Below the pieces are notes generated by a model. That model was not told the origin of the DNA. It saw only the letters and a program-made list of their open reading frames with translations, and searched no databases. A DNA stretch of 64,000 nucleotides. It comes from Sphingomonas changbaiensis NBRC 104936. GTDB taxonomy: Bacteria; Pseudomonadota; Alphaproteobacteria; Sphingomonadales; Sphingomonadaceae. Each line of letters starts with the position of its first letter. Positions within the stretch are counted from its first letter, which is position 1. Below are positions 36,154-45,178 of the stretch, piece after piece. Both the position numbers and the translations under genes were made by a program. The DNA lies in NCBI RefSeq assembly GCF_000974765.1, contig NZ_BBWU01000052.1, positions 44,366-108,365 of the forward strand. The letters are read 5' to 3'.

Positions 36154-36993
36154 ATGTTGAAACGCGTGACTCTCCTTCTCCTGCTCGGCACCGTCGCTGC
36201 GCCGCTCGCGGCCCAATCGATGCCGGACCTCAACGCGCGGGTCGGCAAGATCGAGAAGGAATTGCGCGCGGTGCAGCGCAAGGTCTTCCCCGACGGGCAG
36301 CCGCTGGAGCCGGAAATCGTCGCGCCCAAGGTGGTGCCCGAACCGCTCGGCGGCCCCGCCAGCTCGCCCGTCGCAGACCTGACCGCGCGGGTCGATGCGA
36401 TCGAGGCGCAGGTGCGCTCGCTGACCGCCCAGGCGGAGCAGAACGGCCACCGGGTCAGCCAGCTCGAGGACCAGGTGAAGCAGCTCGTCGCCGACGCCCA
36501 GGCCCGCGCGGCTGCGGCTGCACCGCCGGCGGCACTGGTGCCGCCGGCCGCCGACGAGGTCCCCGCATCGCCGCCGCCCGGCGTCGAACGTCCGTCGACC
36601 GGCGATCCGGCTGAGGACGGCTATATCTACGGCTTCCGGCTGTGGCAGGCGAAGGCCTATCCGGAAGCGGAGGCAGCGTTGAAACAGGTGGCGGACAAAT
36701 ATCCGGACCACCGTCGCGCGTCCTTCGCGCAGAACCTGCTCGGCCGCGCCTATCTGGATGATGGCAAGCCCGCGCTGGCGGCGGTCGCGCTGTACGACAG
36801 CTACAAGAAATGGCCGAAAGGTGAGCGCGCAGCCGAAAGCCTTTATTGGCTCGGCCAGGCGCTCACCGATCTGAAGAAGCTTCCCGACGCGTGCAAAGTC
36901 TATGCGCAATTCGGTGACGACTATGGCGCGACGGCCGCCGCCAGCCTGAAGGCCCAGGTCGCCGCCGGTCAGAAGCGCGCGAAGTGCGCCTGA
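36154..36993 (+). CDS. cpoB: Tol-Pal associated periplasmic protein CpoB/YbgF
   Basis: A 279-residue periplasmic protein coordinating the Tol-Pal system and peptidoglycan synthesis at division in E. coli. Seen: signal MLKRVTLLLLLGTVAAPLAA, coiled-coil helices (about 25-45 and 74-110: DLTARVDAIEAQVRSLTAQA), a Pro/Ala linker, then TPR repeats from YIYGFRLWQAKAYPEAEAAL with the family motif ESLYWLGQALTDLKKLPDAC. The Tol-Pal genes usually beside it are absent here. ATG 36154 fits the signal peptide start. Confidence 0.9.
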   Translation: MLKRVTLLLLLGTVAAPLAAQSMPDLNARVGKIEKELRAVQRKVFPDGQPLEPEIVAPKVVPEPLGGPASSPVADLTARVDAIEAQVRSLTAQAEQNGHRVSQLEDQVKQLVADAQARAAAAAPPAALVPPAADEVPASPPPGVERPSTGDPAEDGYIYGFRLWQAKAYPEAEAALKQVADKYPDHRRASFAQNLLGRAYLDDGKPALAAVALYDSYKKWPKGERAAESLYWLGQALTDLKKLPDACKVYAQFGDDYGATAAASLKAQVAAGQKRAKCA

Positions 36994-37000
36994 TCGGCGC

Positions 37001-37471
37001 ATGAAACGTCTCAGCGCCGGGCTGCTGCTGTTCCGGCGCCAGGGGGGCGTGCTTGAAGTCCTGCTGGTGCGCCCCGGCGGCCCCTATTGGCGCAAGCGCG
37101 ACGTGGGCGCCTGGCAGATACCGAAAGGCGCCGTCGAGCCGGGCGAAGAGCCGCTCGCGGCGGCTTTCCGCGAAGTGGAAGAAGAGCTCGGGCTGCGGCT
37201 TGAGGGAGACCCGCTACCGCTCGGCCGCATCCGCCAGATGGGCGGCAAGCTGGTCGAGGCGTTCGCGCTGGAGGCGGAGTTCGATCCGGCGGCGCTGGTC
37301 AGCAATTTGTTCGAAATGGAATGGCCGCCGCGCAGCGGTGCCATCGAACGCTTTCCCGAAGTCGAGGAGGCGCGCTGGTTCACGCTTCCGGCTGCGAGCG
37401 AGATGATGCTGCCCAGCCAGCTGCCCCTGCTCGGTCGCCTTGCCGAAACGCTGGGGCCGGAGGACTGGTGA
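37001..37471 (+). CDS. Nudix hydrolase
   Basis: A 156-residue hydrolase with the canonical Nudix box [20 protein letters not shown] followed by LG (G-x5-E-x7-RE-x-EE). Flanking [20 protein letters not shown] and WQIPKG are typical of the family. A C-terminal [20 protein letters not shown] stretch is a recurrent feature of one YmfB/NUDIX subgroup (DNA mismatch repair-like annotation), which suggests a nucleotide or dinucleotide phosphate substrate, but the substrate cannot be told from sequence. It begins 7 bases after cpoB. Confidence 0.9.
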   Translation: MKRLSAGLLLFRRQGGVLEVLLVRPGGPYWRKRDVGAWQIPKGAVEPGEEPLAAAFREVEEELGLRLEGDPLPLGRIRQMGGKLVEAFALEAEFDPAALVSNLFEMEWPPRSGAIERFPEVEEARWFTLPAASEMMLPSQLPLLGRLAETLGPEDW

Positions 37472-37500
37472 TTTCCGCGCCGGAGGGGCAAAAGCGGTCT

Positions 37501-38358
37501 ATGTCCACCACCTACACGATCGATACGGCGACCAGCCGCGCCCACCCGACGCCCGCGCCGATGAAGCGGCTGACGGTGCCGGCAGTGCGCGCGCGCAAGG
37601 GCGGCGAGCCGCTGGTGATGCTGACCGCCTACACGGTCCGGATGGCGCAGCTGCTCGACCCGCACTGCGACATCCTGCTGGTCGGCGACAGCCTGGGCCA
37701 GGTGATCTACGGCCTGCCCTCGACGCTTCCGGTGAGCCTGGACATGATGTGCGCGCATGGCGCCGCCGTCGTGCGCGGCAGCTATCATGCGCTGGTGATC
37801 GTCGACATGCCGTTCGGAAGCTATGAGGCGAGCCCGGAGCAGGCTTTCGCATCGGCATCGCGCATCCTGGCCGAAACGGGTGCCGCCGGGGTGAAGCTGG
37901 AAGGCGGCGAGACGATGGCGCCGACGATCGCGTTCCTGACCGCGCGCGGCATCCCGGTGATGGCGCATGTCGGCCTGACGCCGCAATCGGTGAACGCGCT
38001 GGGCGGCTATGGCGCGCGCGGTCGCTCCAACGAGGAGCATTCGCAGATCGTCGCGGACGCGCGCGCCGTTGCTGCTGCCGGCGCCTTCTCCGTTGTCGCC
38101 GAGGGCGTGATCGAGCCGCTGGCGCGGGCGATCACCGCCGAAGTCTCCTGTCCGGTGATCGGCATTGGTGCGTCGCCGGTCTGCGACGGGCAAGTGCTGG
38201 TGGCCGAGGACATGCTCGGCCTGTTCGAACGCACGCCCCGTTTCGTGAAGCGCTATGCGGACATGGCCGGCCTGATCGGCAATGCAGTCGCCACCTATGC
38301 CGACGAAGTCCGGTCGCGCGCGTTTCCCGGGTCCGAGCAGGTCTACGCGCCCAAGTAG
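37501..38358 (+). CDS. panB: 3-Methyl-2-oxobutanoate hydroxymethyltransferase
   Basis: First committed step of pantothenate (vitamin B5, then coenzyme A) synthesis: adds a hydroxymethyl group from methylenetetrahydrofolate to 2-oxoisovalerate. 285 residues. Seen: [40 protein letters not shown], metal and substrate region [56 protein letters not shown], and C-terminal [20 protein letters not shown]. All match the family. The N-terminal 24 residues, Thr-rich, are the usual variable leader. Confidence 0.97.
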   Translation: MSTTYTIDTATSRAHPTPAPMKRLTVPAVRARKGGEPLVMLTAYTVRMAQLLDPHCDILLVGDSLGQVIYGLPSTLPVSLDMMCAHGAAVVRGSYHALVIVDMPFGSYEASPEQAFASASRILAETGAAGVKLEGGETMAPTIAFLTARGIPVMAHVGLTPQSVNALGGYGARGRSNEEHSQIVADARAVAAAGAFSVVAEGVIEPLARAITAEVSCPVIGIGASPVCDGQVLVAEDMLGLFERTPRFVKRYADMAGLIGNAVATYADEVRSRAFPGSEQVYAPK

Positions 38359-38422
38359 CGGCTTCCGTTTGCCGCAGCGCGTCGCTAAGGTCCGCGCCGC
38401 TTGATCCCCCAGGAGATTTGGT

Positions 38423-39124
38423 TTGGCCGTACCGCCGGAGACGAACGAAGCTTTTTTACGCGAAGTCGACGAGGAACTGCGGCGGGACGAACTGGCCAGG
38501 CTCTGGAAGCGCTGGGGCCGGGCGTTGCTCGCCCTGATCGTGATCGGGCTCATCGCGTTCGGCGCTTTTCTGTGGTGGCGCGATCACCAGGCGAAACAGG
38601 CCGGGGTCGAGGGTCAAGAGCTGACCGCCGCGATCGACCAGCTGTCGAGCGGCCGCATCGACCAGGCGCTGCCGACTCTGCGCGCGCTGAGCAAATCCCC
38701 GCGCGGCGGCTATCGGGCTGCCGCGCAGCTGGCGATCGGCGCGATCGATTCCCAGAAAAAGGACCCGAAAGCAGCGATCGCCGCCTTCGCCGCCGTCGCG
38801 AATGACAAGGATATCGGCCAGCCGTTCCGCGATCTCGCGCTGATCCGGCAGACGACGATGGAATTCGACACGCTGCCGCCGGATCAGGTGATCGCGCGGA
38901 TGCAGCCGCTGGCGAAGAAAGGCAGCCCCTGGTTCGGCAGCGCCGGCGAGCTGGTCGCGGTTGCCCAGCTGAAGGCGGGGCGGCCGACCGACGCCGGCGC
39001 AGCCTTCGCGGCGCTCGCTGCCGACCCCGCCGTTCCCGCCTCGATCCGTTCACGCGCCGCTCAGATGGCAAGCGTACTGGGTGTCGATATCAATCCTGCC
39101 GCTCTGCCGAGTTTGTCCCGATGA
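38423..39124 (+). CDS. Single-span TPR-like protein (YfgM-type)
   Basis: A 233-residue protein with a short cytoplasmic N-terminus (ETNEAFLREVDEELRRDELA), one membrane helix (ALLALIVIGLIAFGAFLWWR) and a periplasmic Ala-rich helical repeat region. This is the layout of YfgM, a partner of the SecYEG/PpiD chaperone network whose gene sits upstream of bamB in many proteobacteria. The same arrangement is seen here: its stop overlaps the bamB start (ATGA). The likely start is TTG 38423 after AGGAG (38411-38415). Confidence 0.85.
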   Translation: MAVPPETNEAFLREVDEELRRDELARLWKRWGRALLALIVIGLIAFGAFLWWRDHQAKQAGVEGQELTAAIDQLSSGRIDQALPTLRALSKSPRGGYRAAAQLAIGAIDSQKKDPKAAIAAFAAVANDKDIGQPFRDLALIRQTTMEFDTLPPDQVIARMQPLAKKGSPWFGSAGELVAVAQLKAGRPTDAGAAFAALAADPAVPASIRSRAAQMASVLGVDINPAALPSLSR

Positions 39125-40470
39125 TCCGTAATCTTCGCGCTCCGCTGCTGCTGGCCACGATGCTGGCGATCTCAGGCTGCGGCGTTTTCAAGCAGGCAAA
39201 GCCCAAGACCCCGGTGCTGGGCCAGCGCGTGCCGATCCTCGTCGCCGAGACGGGCGCCGAAGTCGATCCGACACTCGCCTCGATCGACGTGGCCGTGCCG
39301 CCGCCGGCCGTGAACGACGCCTGGACGCAGCCGAGCGGAAACTCGATGCACGCGATGGGTCACCTCGCCCTCTCCGCATCGCCGGCGCGGGTCTGGGAAG
39401 CCCAGGTTGCGGGTGGCGACAAGCGCGCGCATCTCGCCGCAGCCCCGGTCGTGTCGGGCGGGCGCGTCTATGTCATCGGCACCGACGCGCGGCTGCATGC
39501 CTTTGACGCCCAGACGGGCAACGAGGTCTGGACCGTGTTCGTCGGCAATGCGGCCGACGACGACCGCGGCAGCGGCGCCGCCAACAACAGCAAGGCGCTG
39601 TTCGGCGGCGGCGTCAGCGTCGACGGCGACAAGCTCTATGCCACCAACGGCCTGGGCGACGTGGTCGCGATGAACGCGGCGGACGGCTCGACGATCTGGC
39701 GCAAGCGGCCGGGCGGCCCGTTGCGCGGCGCGCCGACGCTGTCGAACGGCAACGTCTATGTCGTGAGCCAGGACAACCAGATCTTCGCGCTCCGAGAAAG
39801 CGACGGCAATGTCGAATGGACCGGATCGGGCACGCTCGAGGTCTCCGGCGTATTCGGCGTCGCCGCTCCCGCCGCGGGCCAGGGCACGGTGGTCGCCGGC
39901 TTCTCGTCGGGCGAGCTCAATGCCTATCGGTATGAGAATGGCCGGATCGTCTGGCAGGATGCGCTGTCGCGGACGAGTATCTCGACCTCGGTCGGCACGC
40001 TTTCCGATATCGATGCCGAGCCGGTGATCGATCAGGGCCGCGTCTATGCGATCGGCTCGGGCGGCCGCATGGTCGCGCTGGAGCTGGTGACCGGCCAGCG
40101 CATCTGGGAGATCAACGCGGGCGGCATCGCCACGCCCTGGGTGGTCGGCGACTGGGTGTTCGCGGTGACCGACAATGCGCGGCTGCTCTGCATCGCCCGC
40201 TCGAACGGCCGCGTGCGCTGGGCGACGCAGCTTCCGCACTGGAAGAGCGCCAAGAAGAAAAAGGGCTCGATCAGCTGGACCGGGCCGGTGCTGGCCGGCG
40301 GCCGCTTGATCGCGGTCAGCAGCGCGGGCGAGATCGCCTACGTGTCGCCGACCACAGGCTCGATCGAGGCGACCGTGAAATACGGCAAGCCGCTCAGCCT
40401 GTCGCCGGTGGTGGCCAACAACACGCTCTACCTGCTGGACGACGAAGGTCGGTTGACCGCCTGGCGCTGA
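39121..40470 (+). CDS. bamB: Outer membrane assembly lipoprotein BamB
   Basis: A 449-residue outer-membrane lipoprotein of the BAM complex that inserts beta-barrel proteins. Signal with lipobox AISGC (Cys20). The rest is an eight-bladed beta-propeller of PQQ-type repeats: blade motifs with GRVYVIGTDARLHAFDAQTG, NEVWTV, GDKLYATNGLGDVVAMNAAD, and later GSGGRMVALELVTGQRIWEI. BamB of this length is somewhat longer than E. coli (392). It is coupled to the YfgM-like gene and followed by a strong bidirectional terminator. The usual downstream der gene is absent. Confidence 0.92.
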   Translation: MIRNLRAPLLLATMLAISGCGVFKQAKPKTPVLGQRVPILVAETGAEVDPTLASIDVAVPPPAVNDAWTQPSGNSMHAMGHLALSASPARVWEAQVAGGDKRAHLAAAPVVSGGRVYVIGTDARLHAFDAQTGNEVWTVFVGNAADDDRGSGAANNSKALFGGGVSVDGDKLYATNGLGDVVAMNAADGSTIWRKRPGGPLRGAPTLSNGNVYVVSQDNQIFALRESDGNVEWTGSGTLEVSGVFGVAAPAAGQGTVVAGFSSGELNAYRYENGRIVWQDALSRTSISTSVGTLSDIDAEPVIDQGRVYAIGSGGRMVALELVTGQRIWEINAGGIATPWVVGDWVFAVTDNARLLCIARSNGRVRWATQLPHWKSAKKKKGSISWTGPVLAGGRLIAVSSAGEIAYVSPTTGSIEATVKYGKPLSLSPVVANNTLYLLDDEGRLTAWR

Positions 40471-40475
40471 TACAA

Positions 40476-40509
40476 AAAGGGCCGCGGTTCTTCGGAACCG
40501 TGGCCCTTT
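40476..40509. terminator. Bidirectional terminator between bamB and the lipoprotein gene
   Basis: A near-perfect stem GGGCCGCGGTTC/GAACCGTGGCCC with the UUCG tetraloop (TTCG at 40491-40494), flanked by AAAA on the left and TTTG on the right, so it can terminate transcription from both directions. It lies 5 bases after the bamB stop and 17 bases from the stop of the convergent lipoprotein gene. Confidence 0.9.
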
Positions 40510-40526
40510 GTTCGTGCAGATCGAGC

Positions 40527-40820
40527 TTACTTGCCCTTCACCGCATTGCCGGCGTCGGTCAGCGCATTGCCGGTCGCGTTCGCGGCGGTGTCGGTCGCAT
40601 TGCCGGCGGCGTTCGCCGTGTTCGCGGCCATCGCGTCCATCGAATTGCCCGCGGCATCGAGCGCATTGTCGACGCTGTTGGCGCCCGCGTCGGCGGTGTT
40701 GCCGATGTCGGTGCCGACTGCGTTGGCGGCTTCGCTGGTCTCATTCTGGGCATGCTGCGAGCAGGCGGCGAGCCCCAGAGCGGCGGCCGAGACGAGCGCG
40801 AGGGCAGTCAGTTTCTTCAT
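40527..40820 (-). CDS. Small Ala/Asn-rich lipoprotein of unknown function
   Basis: A 97-residue lipoprotein: MKKLTALALVSAAALGLAAC signal with Cys20 as the lipidation site, then a low-complexity mature part of 78 residues rich in Ala, Asn, Asp, Thr and Gly, with repeats of the type AANATGNA, GNATDTA and AGNSMDAM. Similar in design to the protein encoded at 460-759, though with few Met. ATG 40820 follows AGGAG (in TCTCCT, minus). A terminator follows at once. No recognisable domain is present, and a surface spacer or coat-like role is only a guess. Confidence 0.75.
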   Translation of the reverse strand: MKKLTALALVSAAALGLAACSQHAQNETSEAANAVGTDIGNTADAGANSVDNALDAAGNSMDAMAANTANAAGNATDTAANATGNALTDAGNAVKGK

Positions 40821-40851
40821 CGAGACACTCTCCTTTGTGAAGCGGGCGGGT

Positions 40852-42492
40852 CTAACGGCGCGTGCCGGGCGCGGCAACCGGGCAATTGTCGCCCGCGCTC
40901 GCATCCAGATCGAGGCAGCGGCCGTCGATCTCGGCCGGCGGCACGGGCAGGCCGATCAGCGATGCGAGCGTCGGCAGGATGTCGACCGTTTCGACGCCCA
41001 GCGGCTGCTCGAAATTCTGAACGCCCTTCCACCAGAACAGGATCGGCACCCGCCGGTCATAATCCCAGAAGCTGCCATGCGTGGCGACATAGCCCTTGGT
41101 CGGATCCGGGATCGGCGTGACCCGCTCCTTCAGCGCCACGATCAGGTCGCCTGACCGGCCCGGCCGGTACGACGCTCGCGCCCGCTCTGCGAACGACCAG
41201 GTTTCCGGTGGGCTGGTCGGCTGCGGCATCTTCGCGATGTCGGCGCCGACGAACACATCCTCGACCAGCGGCGACTGCTTGATCAGCTGCGCCGCACGAG
41301 CGACGGCCTTGGCGCGCGCCTTGGCGGGAACCGCACGGTCGAGATAAACGTCGCCGCCCGCCGGGATCAGCACCGGCCCCGTGAGCTTCAGCTCGCGGCC
41401 GATCTGCGCACCGATCGCCTTAAGGTCGAGCCGGCTGTCGACGCGCTGCGCGTCGGGCGCGGCGTGGATGCGGTTGCGCTCCGGCAGATCATGGCCGCCA
41501 TGGTCGGCGGTCAGCACGACGACATAGTCGACGCCGCTCTTGTCCAGTTGATCGAAGAAGGCGCCCAGGCGCTTGTCCAGCGCGAGTAGCTGGATGCACA
41601 TTTCGACACCCTCGGTGCCATAGGTGTGGCCGACATAATCGGTCGCGGATTCGCCGATCGAGATGATGTCGGTCTGCGGACCGCGGCCGAGCCCCATCGA
41701 CTCGATCAGCGCCGATGCGAGCGTCAGATTGGCGTCGTCGATCTCGGGAGAGGCGCGGAACTTGGTCGTGTCGCCGGCAGCGCGGCCGAAATGCCAGGTG
41801 CCGACCGTCTTGCCGCCGCCGATCGGGATCGCCCGATCGCGCGAGGTGCAGACGTCGGGAACCGGCAGCGCCGGCTGCGGCTGCGCCAGCCGCGCCGCGA
41901 GCGCGCTGCGGAACGGGGCGATGGCGGCATCGGGCGCGGGCTGGCCGGCGGTCGTCACATAATCCTTGCCGTTCCAGAACCAGAGCTGGTCGACCTTGTG
42001 CCCGCCCATCATCACCGCGGCGCGATCCTTGCCGGCGACCGAGACGACCCGGGTAGCGGGATCGGCGTTCTTCATCCGCTCGCCGAGCGTCGGCACCAGA
42101 AGGTGCCTGGCGGAAACGGTATAGTCCTTGGAGCTACTGCCCGGCACCGTCTCGTCTTCGGCGCAATAGACGGTCTTGTCGGCACGCGCGACCGACTGAT
42201 CGAGCCAGTCGTTGGCGATGATGCCGGTGCGATAGGGGCGGCTGCCGGTCAGGATCGTCGAGTGACCCGGGCAGGTCTCGGTCGCCGCATGGCTCTGATA
42301 GCCGGACGGAAACACCACGCCTTCGGACAAGCGCTTCAGGCCGCCGGTGAAGTGCTGCCTGTATTCCGAAAACAGGTCGGCCGAAAACTGGTCGATCGAG
42401 ATCGCGACGATCAGCTTGGGCTTCGGGGGCTGCGCCTGGGCGGCGGTGGCGAGGAGAACGGCGACGGCAGTAACGATCGAGCGCAGCCTCAC
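40852..42492 (-). CDS. phoK: PhoK-type alkaline phosphatase
   Basis: A 546-residue secreted phosphatase of the alkaline phosphatase superfamily, matching Sphingomonas PhoK in layout. Signal MRLRSIVTAVAVLLATAAQA, then the nucleophile region SHAATETCPGHSTILTG (Thr73), Asn94 in IIANDWLDQS, the phosphate-binding lysine/arginine pair in VAGKDRAAVMMGG (Lys155, Arg157), and metal ligands in TDYVGHTYG (Asp285, His289) and LTADHGGHD (Asp330, His331). These fit the Thr-nucleophile PafA/PhoK type with monophosphatase activity on phosphomonoesters. The GTG start at 42492 is preceded by AAGGAG. Single gene, divergent from dsbD. Confidence 0.9.
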   Translation of the reverse strand: MRLRSIVTAVAVLLATAAQAQPPKPKLIVAISIDQFSADLFSEYRQHFTGGLKRLSEGVVFPSGYQSHAATETCPGHSTILTGSRPYRTGIIANDWLDQSVARADKTVYCAEDETVPGSSSKDYTVSARHLLVPTLGERMKNADPATRVVSVAGKDRAAVMMGGHKVDQLWFWNGKDYVTTAGQPAPDAAIAPFRSALAARLAQPQPALPVPDVCTSRDRAIPIGGGKTVGTWHFGRAAGDTTKFRASPEIDDANLTLASALIESMGLGRGPQTDIISIGESATDYVGHTYGTEGVEMCIQLLALDKRLGAFFDQLDKSGVDYVVVLTADHGGHDLPERNRIHAAPDAQRVDSRLDLKAIGAQIGRELKLTGPVLIPAGGDVYLDRAVPAKARAKAVARAAQLIKQSPLVEDVFVGADIAKMPQPTSPPETWSFAERARASYRPGRSGDLIVALKERVTPIPDPTKGYVATHGSFWDYDRRVPILFWWKGVQNFEQPLGVETVDILPTLASLIGLPVPPAEIDGRCLDLDASAGDNCPVAAPGTRR

Positions 42493-42541
42493 GTAGAAAA
42501 CTCCTTGGGGTTTCGGGCCCGGAACCGATAGGGAATGCGCG

Positions 42542-44581
42542 ATGCTCGCGAAACTGAAATCGGCATGGGCGTGGCTGCTGCTTGCACTGCTGTGGCCGGC
42601 AGCCGCGCTCGCGCAGCCGGGCGTCCAGCACATCCATCCGCGGCTGGTGGCGGAGAGCGCTTCGCCGGCGCCCGGACAAACGGTCGCGCTGGCGCTGGTG
42701 ATGACGCCGGACAAGGGGTGGCACGGCTATTGGCAGAATCCCGGCGATGCCGGCGTGCCGGCGGACGTGAAGTGGCAGCTGCCGGCGGGCGTGAATGTCG
42801 GCGCGTTCCGCTATCCGGTGCCCGGCACGCTGCTGGTCGCGGGCCTGATGAACTATATCTATGAGCGCGAATATGCGCTGATCGCGCCGCTGACGGTGCC
42901 GAAGGACGCTGCGCCCGGAACCCGGCTGCACGTGACCGGCGACGCGCAATGGCTCGCCTGCACCGACGAAGTGTGCGTGCCGGAACAGGGCATGATCGCG
43001 GTCGACCTGACTGTCGGCGACGGGCGCATCGATCCGGCGGCACGCGCGCAGTTCGACGCGTGGCGGGCGAAGCTGCCGCGGCCGCTCGGCGCCCAGGCGC
43101 GGTTCGAGGTCGTGCAGGGCCGGATGCGCATTGCCGTTCCGCTGCCTGCGGATGTCCCCGTGTCCGCGCCCTATTTCTTCCCCTCGACAGAGGGCGCGAT
43201 CGACTATGCCGCGCCGCAGAGCGTCAGCCGCAACGGGGATGCGCTGATCGTCGAAACGACAGCGAAAGGACAGCCCAACTCTCTGTCGGGCGTGCTCAAG
43301 ATCGACGACGACACCGGCCTGTCGCTCGAGGCCGTGCCGGGCCCGGTGCCGCCTGCGGGCGAACCGATCGGCAAGGCGAGCGCGGCGCGATGGGACGCGA
43401 TGACGGTGCTCACGGCCTTTGCCGGCGCAGTGCTGGGCGGACTGTTGCTGAATGTGATGCCGTGCGTGTTCCCGATCCTGAGTCTGAAGGCGCTCGGCCT
43501 GGCGCGCGCCGGCGTCGACGAGCGCGAGGCGCGGCGCGAAGGGCTGGCCTATGCGGCGGGCGTGATCGCGACCTGCCTGGCGCTGGGCGGCGCCTTGCTG
43601 GCGCTCAGGGCCGGCGGTGCCGCCGTCGGTTGGGCCTTCCAGCTGCAGGACCCGCGGGTGATCGGCCTGTTGCTGCTGCTCACGACCGGGGTTGCGCTGA
43701 ACCTGGCGGGGCTGTTCGAGCTGAGGACGATAGGTGCCGGCGACGCGTTGGCGGCGCGGGGCGGCCCGGCCGGCGCCTTCTGGACGGGCGCACTGGCCGC
43801 CTTCGTCGCGACGCCGTGCACCGGGCCGTTCATGGCGGCAGCGCTGGGCGCAGCGCTGGTCTTGCCGGCAGCGGGAGCGCTGGCGGTGTTCGGCGGGCTG
43901 GGCCTCGGCCTCGCCCTGCCCTTCCTTGCGATCGGGTTCGTGCCCGCGCTGCGCCGCCTGCTGCCCAAGCCCGGTGCCTGGATGGAGACGATGCGGCACA
44001 TACTGTCCGTGCCGATGTTCCTGACTGCGCTGGGCCTGGCCTGGATCCTGGGGCGGCAGGCGGGCGTGAACGGGATGGCCGTGGGCCTCGGCGCCGCGTT
44101 GCTGCTCGGCCTCGGCCTGTGGTGGGCGGGCGTCCGGCAGATGCGCGGCCGACCGATCCTGCCCGTGATCCCCGCCGCGGCCATTGCCGCCGGCCTGGTG
44201 CTGACGCTCGCCCCGGTCGCGACCCGGGCCGAAGCCGGCGGGCTCCTGAAGGCGCAGCCGTTCAGCGAGGCGGCGCTGAAGACGGCGCGGGACGCCGGGC
44301 GGCCGGTGTTCCTCTACTTCACGGCCGACTGGTGCCTGTCGTGCAAGGTCAACGAAAAGGGCGCGATCGAGCGGTCGGAAGTGGCCGATGCCTTCGCCAA
44401 GCATAACGTCGCGGTGCTGGTCGGCGACTGGACCAACGGCGATCCGACGATCGGGCGGTTCCTGGAAGCTCATGGCCGATCAGGCGTCCCCCTCTACCTC
44501 TTCTACCGGCCGGGCGCGCCGGAACCGGACGTGCTGCCGCAGGTGCTGACGCCCGGAATGTTAGCGCGGCTGGCCTCCTAG
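42542..44581 (+). CDS. dsbD: Thiol:disulfide interchange protein DsbD-like
   Basis: A 679-residue inner-membrane protein that carries electrons from cytoplasmic thioredoxin to periplasmic thiols. Order: signal sequence; N-terminal periplasmic domain (about 25-280) with CTDEVC; eight-helix membrane domain with the redox cysteines MPCVFPILSLKALG and ATPCTGPF; C-terminal thioredoxin-like domain with FTADWCLSCKVNE. All three Cys pairs expected for DsbD are present. The N-terminal domain looks like the DUF/ScsB-type variant rather than E. coli DsbD-alpha. Its 3' end overlaps the convergent lipoprotein gene by 21 bases. Confidence 0.93.
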   Translation: MLAKLKSAWAWLLLALLWPAAALAQPGVQHIHPRLVAESASPAPGQTVALALVMTPDKGWHGYWQNPGDAGVPADVKWQLPAGVNVGAFRYPVPGTLLVAGLMNYIYEREYALIAPLTVPKDAAPGTRLHVTGDAQWLACTDEVCVPEQGMIAVDLTVGDGRIDPAARAQFDAWRAKLPRPLGAQARFEVVQGRMRIAVPLPADVPVSAPYFFPSTEGAIDYAAPQSVSRNGDALIVETTAKGQPNSLSGVLKIDDDTGLSLEAVPGPVPPAGEPIGKASAARWDAMTVLTAFAGAVLGGLLLNVMPCVFPILSLKALGLARAGVDEREARREGLAYAAGVIATCLALGGALLALRAGGAAVGWAFQLQDPRVIGLLLLLTTGVALNLAGLFELRTIGAGDALAARGGPAGAFWTGALAAFVATPCTGPFMAAALGAALVLPAAGALAVFGGLGLGLALPFLAIGFVPALRRLLPKPGAWMETMRHILSVPMFLTALGLAWILGRQAGVNGMAVGLGAALLLGLGLWWAGVRQMRGRPILPVIPAAAIAAGLVLTLAPVATRAEAGGLLKAQPFSEAALKTARDAGRPVFLYFTADWCLSCKVNEKGAIERSEVADAFAKHNVAVLVGDWTNGDPTIGRFLEAHGRSGVPLYLFYRPGAPEPDVLPQVLTPGMLARLAS

Positions 44582-45178
44582 CGTCGGCGTGGGCGCCGGA
44601 AGCACCGGCGGCGGCGCGACCGGAGCGGCGGCGTTCGTGGGAGCGATCATGTTGTCCGTCGGCGGCGGTGTGGGTGGCGCGGGCGGATTGCGGCAGAAAT
44701 CGACGACGCGGCGGATGGCGACCCCGCCCGGGATCGTCAGCGTCAGCGGGCCGCCGGAGACGGTCACCTGGGTTTGCGGACGGGCCATCGCGTCCAGCAC
44801 CGCATCGCCCATGCCGGTGCGCGCCTGGACGCGGCCATTGCCCAGGTCGCGGGTGCCGAGGCTTACGCCCGCGCCGTCCGCCGACAGGTTCAGCGCCGTG
44901 CCGCTGCCGGCGCGCTCGAACAGGATCGACTGGCTCTGCCGTTCGCAGCGGAGCGCGAACACCGGCGGCTGGTCGGCGGCGCCGTAGAAAGCGGCGCCGT
45001 CCTCGACCCGCCACGCCATCGGCGCGCCGACGCCTTCCGGCGCCTGCGCAACATTCTCGTCGGTGTCGTTGGCAACGCTGACGCGCGTCTCGCCATTCCC
45101 TTCGGTGTGGTTGCCGACGGTCATCTTGTCGCAGCCGGCAAGCAGCAGGGCGACCAGGACGAGGCTATTTCGCGACAT
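44561..45178 (-). CDS. Lipoprotein of unknown function
   Basis: A 205-residue lipoprotein. MSRNSLVLVALLLAGC gives the lipobox (Cys16). The middle has beta-rich sequence (FALRCERQSQSILFERAG, VSGGPLTLTIPGG) and a possible disulfide pair (Cys in ALRCERQS and VVDFCRNPP). The end is a Pro/Ala-rich tail (VAPPPVLPAPTPTL). No family name comes to mind. ATG 45178 lies inside the 3' end of the upstream amidohydrolase gene (14-base overlap), so it is probably co-translated with that gene. Confidence 0.75.
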   Translation of the reverse strand: MSRNSLVLVALLLAGCDKMTVGNHTEGNGETRVSVANDTDENVAQAPEGVGAPMAWRVEDGAAFYGAADQPPVFALRCERQSQSILFERAGSGTALNLSADGAGVSLGTRDLGNGRVQARTGMGDAVLDAMARPQTQVTVSGGPLTLTIPGGVAIRRVVDFCRNPPAPPTPPPTDNMIAPTNAAAPVAPPPVLPAPTPTLGGQPR

